From Physocladia obscura (lineage: Eukaryota > Chytridiomycota > Chytridiomycetes > Chytridiales > Chytriomycetaceae), in assembly GCA_027596945.1 (NCBI GenBank), contig JADGJH010000464.1, positions 7,500 through 18,236 of the forward strand: 10,737 nt of DNA, read 5' to 3'. The notes beneath the pieces are model-generated. The model made no database searches. It was not told where the DNA came from and saw only the letters and a list, made by a program, of their open reading frames with translations. This document shows, piece by piece, positions 6,843 to 10,737 of the stretch. A program made the position numbers and the translations under genes. Position 1 is the first letter of the stretch. Every line of letters begins with the position of its first letter.

Positions 6843-7086
6843 GCCTCTTTTATTATTTTTAATACTATAACCTGGAATTATATCAATGTAATAGGATGAG
6901 ATTTGTATCTTGTTTGGAAAGTAGTTAGGCATGCAGATGTCCTCACTGAAGTATTGTAAACCAAAACAGAAAAAAGCAAATAGAGACAATGTCTTTGATA
7001 ACACAATCAGACTTCGTGCAGCTTGCTGAGGCAATTTGAAAATCATGTGCAACAAGCAACTGGAGCAACAAATTCAAGTAGCATGA

Positions 7087-7263
7087 ATGGCACCAAAAAA
7101 GGATAAGGCATATGATGATGCTTTAAACATGTTGTTCAAAACGTATGGTACTACATCTGGACTAAATAAATTGATATAATACAATAAAAATGACAAAGCT
7201 CACCAATTCAAAGGATTGCTGTGAGGAATTTTGGTTGATGCTATTGCAAGTACTGTAATTTAG
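7087..7263 (+). pseudogene. Unassigned relic with two internal stops
   Basis: From ATG 7087 one frame reads MAPKKDKAYDDALNMLFKTY, then GTTSGLNKLI, TAA, YNKNDKAHQFKGLL, TGA, GILVDAIASTVI, TAG 7261-7263. The amphipathic pattern continues across both stops without any frame change, which is what point-mutated coding sequence looks like. No family was recognised. It may be the 5' part of the broken SAM gene that follows. Confidence 0.4.
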
Positions 7264-7295
7264 CCCTAATTGACCCTTATACTATTCAACATTAG

Positions 7296-7719
7296 GTGAA
7301 TGGGAAGTTAAATGCTGATTTCAATAATTCTTCTACCTGCCATCAATTTATTGTTTCTCGTTCTCAGAAAAAGTCACAAACTGAATCTGGAAATGGCAAA
7401 ATTATAATCCAAAATGATTATTCAGGGCTTCTGGAATTAAATAATAAGGCAGAAAAAATCAGTGCAAAGTCAAATAATATTAAAGCAAATTGGCATAGTA
7501 ATTTTTCCCTTCATAAACACCAAAACATTGCAGAGTTTATGTAGAACGTAGGATTAAAATGTCAAGTCAAAGAAACTTTTTTGGATTATTTGGAGTTATT
7601 TGAAAGAGAATCTATTACACTGGAATCTCTGAAGTTTATGACTGCCAGATTTACTGGAATTAAATATCAAAAGAGGACATGCAATTGCAATTGTTGGAAA
7701 TGTAAAAAGATTTGAATAA
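7296..7719 (+). pseudogene. Broken SAM-domain gene fragment
   Basis: A Ser/Asn/Lys-rich stretch (7296-7510) leads into HKHQNIAEFM, TAG 7542-7544, then NVGLKCQVKETFLDYLELFE and RESITLESLKFMT. This is the SAM pattern of FL..GL.....F....I....L..(L/M)T. The expected last helix appears after a one-base shift near 7655-7680: RGHAIAIVGNVKRFE, ending at TAA 7717-7719, matching the G.R..I...I helix of SAM domains. SAM domains mediate oligomerisation or partner and RNA binding. The stop and the shift make this copy non-functional. It does not resemble the Vts1-type SAM at 10.4 kb closely. Confidence 0.6.
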
Positions 7720-7770
7720 AAAGAATTTAATTGGTATTACTTTTTTATTAGCATTATTCATAACCATCAA

Positions 7771-7864
7771 AACACCCAGAATGCCAAATGTGCTGTTATT
7801 ATTGAAGCTGCCTTATAGACAATAACACCCAGAATGCCAATATTGAAGCTGCCTTATACACAAT
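7771..7864. repeat. Imperfect tandem duplication (53 + 41 nt)
   Basis: AACACCCAGAATGCCAA, then TATTGAAGCTGCCTTATA and ACAAT, occurs twice back to back (7771-7823 and 7824-7864). The first copy has 12 extra bases (ATGTGCTGTTAT) in the middle. There is no coding context. Confidence 0.85.
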
Positions 7865-8714
7865 TGAATATTGGTCATACAGTGTGTTGGTTTTTCACAT
7901 GGAGGGGAACTGTAGAAGCTTGATAGTAGATCAGGTTGTAAAGGTAAAATTTGTGTTTTATTGTAAGATTATATTTTCACAGAAAAGAAATCAAAGCCTT
8001 TCTAAATCATTGAATTTGAAATACTATTTCAAATACATTCCATTTCAGATTCATTTCAAATTCATTTCTTTGGATTTGAACTCCTTTTTTCTGAATTTGT
8101 CTTCATAATGACAAACTCATGACACATGATTTTGTGCCTACCTTTTGGCTTAATGGCATGCAAATGCCAAGAGCCTTCTGACCTACTATGCAAACCATGT
8201 TCTTGCATAGAATGTATTTAGTCAAGGTTTCTGAAAAAGAAATTTCCAATAAATGCAGTGATTACTTTTATTGTTAACTGGTTGTAATAATTTTTATTTT
8301 TAAAGTTGCCAGGACAATAAAATGCACTGTATTTTGTAACAAGTAAAGAATTATGTTTTGATTAAAATACAGACATAAAATTACAGATGCAAATTTGCCA
8401 GTATGAATAATGTGTTAAACAATACTATTGTGCTGCTTTGATCTGTTTCCCATTGATGGATTTATGGCTTAAGCAGTTCTATAAGTTGATTTATTGTTTT
8501 TGCATGTTTAGGTCATGTAGAAAACAAAACATCATTGTCATTTTTTCATTCTTTGTAAATGAAATAATTTGGATAATAACTTTATAATTTTAATATTATT
8601 TTGTGTTTATTTGTAAATAATAAACCAAAAATGTGAAAGTTATGTTATTATGTTTGGAGAATAAACTTATCATTTCTTAATGTGTATTAGAATAAAATGA
8701 TATAAGGGTTTATT
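7865..8714. other. AT-rich region without recognisable genes
   Basis: No coding pattern or RNA gene was seen. A possible small intron (GTAAAATT 7943 to TTTTCACAG 7981) joins no recognisable exons. Repeated ATTTCAAAT/ATTCATTTC words fill 8005-8085. Stop codons are frequent in all frames from 8110 to 8700. Confidence 0.4.
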
Positions 8715-8729
8715 TTGATTTTATCTCAT

Positions 8730-9070
8730 GTACTCCACTACAGAGTAATGCAGATTTCAACACCCCTTCCACCCCTGCATTCCATGAAACTTGGGACAGA
8801 TCTAGCAATACTGTGGAATGAGTTAGTAGTACTGCACCATCCCTTGGGAGGCATATTCCCCAAGACTAGGAAGCATTGGTATTGCCAGAAATGGAGTGAA
8901 CTGCCCAATGATTGGACCAGCAAATATAAACTTGTGAGTAAAAGTATATGACCATGTGGACAGGACATGATTGGGCAACCAAGGCAATGGGTGATGAGGT
9001 GGCTCTAGATGCAGGGATTGACAGAGTACAGTCTGGGTATGAAGAGGAGGACTTGGTATCTTAATTGGAA
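8730..9070. other. Less AT-rich island of unknown origin
   Basis: Base composition is visibly richer in G and C than both flanks. Several overlapping short frames are open on both strands: plus frame 0 reads LGTDLAILWNELVVLHHPLG to a GTGAGT donor-like site at 8934, and plus frame 2 from ATG 8954 reads WTGHDWATKAMGDEVALDAG and ends EEEDLVS at a TAA. None matches a family I know. A gene or transposon remnant is the most economical reading. Confidence 0.35.
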
Positions 9071-9530
9071 AAAAGGGGAAACATTGTGTGACCATACTTA
9101 TCTGTTTCTGTTTATTCTATCTGCTATATTTATCTTCAGATGATCTTACAGACACAATGAGTAAGGACCGGAAGAACCTGGAATTCTTAGTGTATTGACT
9201 TAGCCACAAGTCAGTACTTTTCAGCAATTATATATGATGTGTCTCTATTTTTATGCATTGTTTCAATGTGGTGATTCATGTAGGCGGCCTCTTTTAGCTG
9301 TTAGGCCTCTCAGTCATGATTAGAATGTAAATTCCAAATCTTTAATAAAAGTTTTGTATTTCAATTCTTATTTATTATTATACACAGAAAAGTAATGGAT
9401 TAATTATGTTTGACAGTGACTTATTCCAGACTGTTGCAACTTGTCATGGAATTTCAACAACTGGAGTTACAGAAAACTAGCCAGTTTCTGTGACGCCTGC
9501 ATCCAAGAGTGCATTGCATGCAATGATAAA
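9071..9530. other. Spacer with no supported gene
   Basis: It contains an AATAAA (about 9342) after a run that could be a transcript 3' end of the 8730-9070 island, and a 24-codon open stretch from ATG 9407 without support. No RNA gene fold was found. Confidence 0.35.
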
Positions 9531-9900
9531 CTAATTTCTTGATTTATTTTGTTTTTCTTGTTGTTGTAGTTTGTTGATGAGCTCTGGAGTGGCATCTAAC
9601 CAGATATTGAAAATTGGATTGTGTGATCTTTCTATTTTTACAAGTACTTGTTCTTGAGAACTGCTGTTGAATAGAATTTTTGCATTTGGCAAGTATTTGT
9701 TTGAGTGTGAGCGCAACAAGCTTGTGCCTGTGCAGTCAGCAAAAAAGTGCAAGTGCACTGAGTCAACACCAAGCATGGATAGAACTGAAGCACCAACTGC
9801 TTTTGGGGCCTGGTGGCAGTTACCTACACATTTCTAGGACACCCTGGTACCTTTTTGGAAAACTTTTCTGCAGCTCTTTTAAAAGCCAGGTAAGTGAACA
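9531..9900 (-). pseudogene. Unassigned coding relic, minus strand
   Basis: On the minus strand one frame reads APKAVGASVLSMLGVDSVHL, then HFFADCTGTSLLRSHSNKYL and IFNIWLDATPELINKLQQQE, ending at TAG 9531-9533. ATG 9774-9776 is available inside it. Upstream, another frame gives AFKRAAEKFSKKVPGCPRNV before a TAG, so a frame break or tiny intron lies near 9810-9830. The peptide looks like real protein with an amphipathic C-terminal helix, but I cannot assign it. Confidence 0.35.
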
Positions 9901-10109
9901 TTATTCAAGATTCAGAAGCCTGTGTTGCCACTAACATGAGGGCATATGAATACTGTGATATACCATGAAAATGATAGAAATTTTTGAGAAATATCCAGTT
10001 GGCATTTTCCAAGGGTGAAAACTTCTTGGAAACTCCCTGGCCGTTTGCAATAGAGTTGTGAAAGTCCAACCACCAACAATAGGAAATAAAGATACAAGAA
10101 AAAAGAAAT

Positions 10110-10141
10110 AAAATTCTACAAGTCTAAAATTTTAGAATTTT
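10110..10141. repeat. Nested inverted repeats
   Basis: Outer arms AAAATTCTA (10110-10118) and TAGAATTTT (10133-10141) are perfect complements. Overlapping the right arm is the 14-bp perfect palindrome TCTAAAATTTTAGA (10123-10136). The region lies beyond the 3' end of the Vts1-like gene. Confidence 0.75.
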
Positions 10142-10204
10142 CATCAAATATATTCAACACAAAAATACACCAAACTGGCAAAATAAAAAAAATTTGCAAA
10201 ATAA

Positions 10205-10210
10205 TTTATT
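10205..10210 (-). terminator. Candidate polyadenylation signal of the Vts1-like gene
   Basis: TTTATT on the plus strand reads AATAAA on the minus strand, about 100 nt after the stop codon of the Vts1-like gene. Confidence 0.5.
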
Positions 10211-10308
10211 AAAAAAAAAAAAAAAAAGAAAGAAAAATACAAAAAAAAAAAAGGTTCTTTTCTCAAAGTTTACACTCGCGCTTGGCTTTTTAATACGACA
10301 GTTAATGG

Positions 10309-10737
10309 TCAAATGGGAATTAAGCTTTTTGCGCATTCGGTTTTAACCATGTCAAAGACTTTTAGCAATTTGTTTCGCGCTCCCAACGCCGAAACACCTC
10401 GGGCTTCGAGATCCGCGTCGCTCATTTTTACCATATCTCTCCACGAGCAACCGTCAAAGGATGAATTGTATTTATGCAAACGAAGACTCCGAAGCCAGCT
10501 TGGAACATCTGGTTGGATTGTTATTCAGGAATATAATGAGAGCATTGGGTACCATTCAGAAGCGCGAGATCGACAACGTCGGGGACCTTGCCCTTCTCCT
10601 TGTGCGAGCCGCTGGAGCCGACAGCGGGTGCCGGGCCGCCGCTGCCGCCAATGGCATTGGCGTAGTCGTCGTAGTCGGAGTAGTCGGAGCCGGCGCCGGT
10701 GGCCGTGGTTGCGCCGCCCTTGGACGCGCTCCGGCCG
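10309..10737 (-). CDS. VTS1: Vts1/Smaug-like RNA-binding SAM protein, C-terminal part; complement(join(10309..10508, 10553..>10737))
   Basis: The minus strand encodes a low-complexity segment (SDYSDYDDYANAIGGSGG, Pro/Ala/Ser/Gly-rich), then KGKVPDVVDLALLN and, across a 44-nt intron, DVPSWLRSLRLHKYNSSF, GCSWRDMVKMSDADLEARGV and SALGARNKLLKVFDMV, ending KSLIPI at TGA 10309-10311. The LRSLRLHKY start and the GV-ALGAR-KLLK end are hallmarks of the Vts1p/Smaug SAM domain. In that family the LGAR-KLLK helix region contacts the CNGG loop of Smaug recognition hairpins and directs mRNA deadenylation and decay in the cytoplasm. The domain lies at the extreme C-terminus, as in yeast Vts1. The gene continues beyond the window, so its 5' part and start are unseen. 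Exon DNA upstream of the intron is strongly GC-rich. Confidence 0.87.
10509..10552 (-). other. 44-nt intron in the Vts1-like gene
   Basis: On the minus strand it starts GTACCC and ends CAACCAG, with a CTGAATAAC branch-like motif. Splicing is phase 1 and rebuilds an Asp codon, giving the family-typical LLNDVPSWL junction. Without splicing, a TAA 8 codons later removes the SAM domain. Confidence 0.85.

Larger units (their letters stand above)
9901..10308. other. AT-rich intergenic and 3'-flanking region of the Vts1-like gene
   Basis: No gene is supported. It holds a hairpin-forming inverted repeat (10110-10141), A17 and A12-type tracts (10211-10227 and 10240-10251), and the candidate minus-strand polyadenylation signal at 10205-10210. 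The A tracts read as T tracts in the Vts1-like transcript. Confidence 0.45.

Noticed and set aside
8005..8085. ATTTCAAAT palindromic words as a CRISPR-like or regulatory array
   Set aside because: Spacing and sequence are irregular and AT-rich low complexity explains them.
9240..9310. Possible tRNA or small RNA around the GGCGGCCTC...AGGCCTCTC segment
   Set aside because: No cloverleaf arms or T-loop consensus could be fitted; it is only an imperfect short repeat.
9680..9934. Plus-strand frame with a perfect CAG|GTAAGT donor at 9889-9897
   Set aside because: The donor is strong, but the peptide is Ser/Cys/Leu-rich shadow-like, no acceptor leads to a coding exon, and the minus strand looks more protein-like.
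10154..10336. Minus-strand frame with poly-Phe
   Set aside because: It is produced by the A tracts in the 3' flank of the Vts1-like gene and overlaps its last exon out of frame.

Overview
The window is eukaryotic. Genes carry GT-AG introns (44, 57, 69, 85, 97 and probably 125 nt), AATAAA signals follow some genes, and there are no operons or ribosome binding sites. A Vts1/Smaug-type SAM protein, a TTLL12-like protein, a TIR/NB-ARC/TPR gene and Ty1/copia debris together suggest a fungus. An early-diverging, zoosporic (chytrid-like) lineage fits best, but that is inference and no marker here fixes the phylum.

Layout. (1) 68-1503 (+): a three-exon gene for an unrecognised protein of about 417 aa with a beta-rich C-terminal domain. 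(2) 1641-2525 (+): a two-exon gene for 271 aa that resembles only the N-terminal SET-like half of TTLL12 and stops before any tubulin-ligase domain. (3) 3120-6286 (+): a decayed NLR-type immune receptor gene of TIR, NB-ARC and TPR parts. It has two recognisable introns, several frame changes, an in-frame stop and a missing Walker-B block. Its TPR half is still open for over 500 codons and contains two copies of a peptide resembling the C-terminal end of a copia retrotransposon RNase H. (4) 6.3-10.2 kb: AT-rich sequence with coding relics, including a broken SAM domain (about 7515-7719), unassigned fragments at 6650-6842 and 7087-7263, a less AT-rich island at 8730-9070, and a minus-strand fragment at 9531-9900. 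(5) 10309 to the window end (-): the 3' end of a Vts1-like gene with an RNA-binding SAM domain and a 44-nt intron.

Conserved single-function genes sit at the two GC-richer edges, while the NLR gene and the debris fill the AT-rich middle. This looks like a rapidly evolving compartment between stable genes. The genes do not form an obvious pathway. The most unusual object is the TIR-NB-ARC-TPR gene with embedded copia-derived segments.
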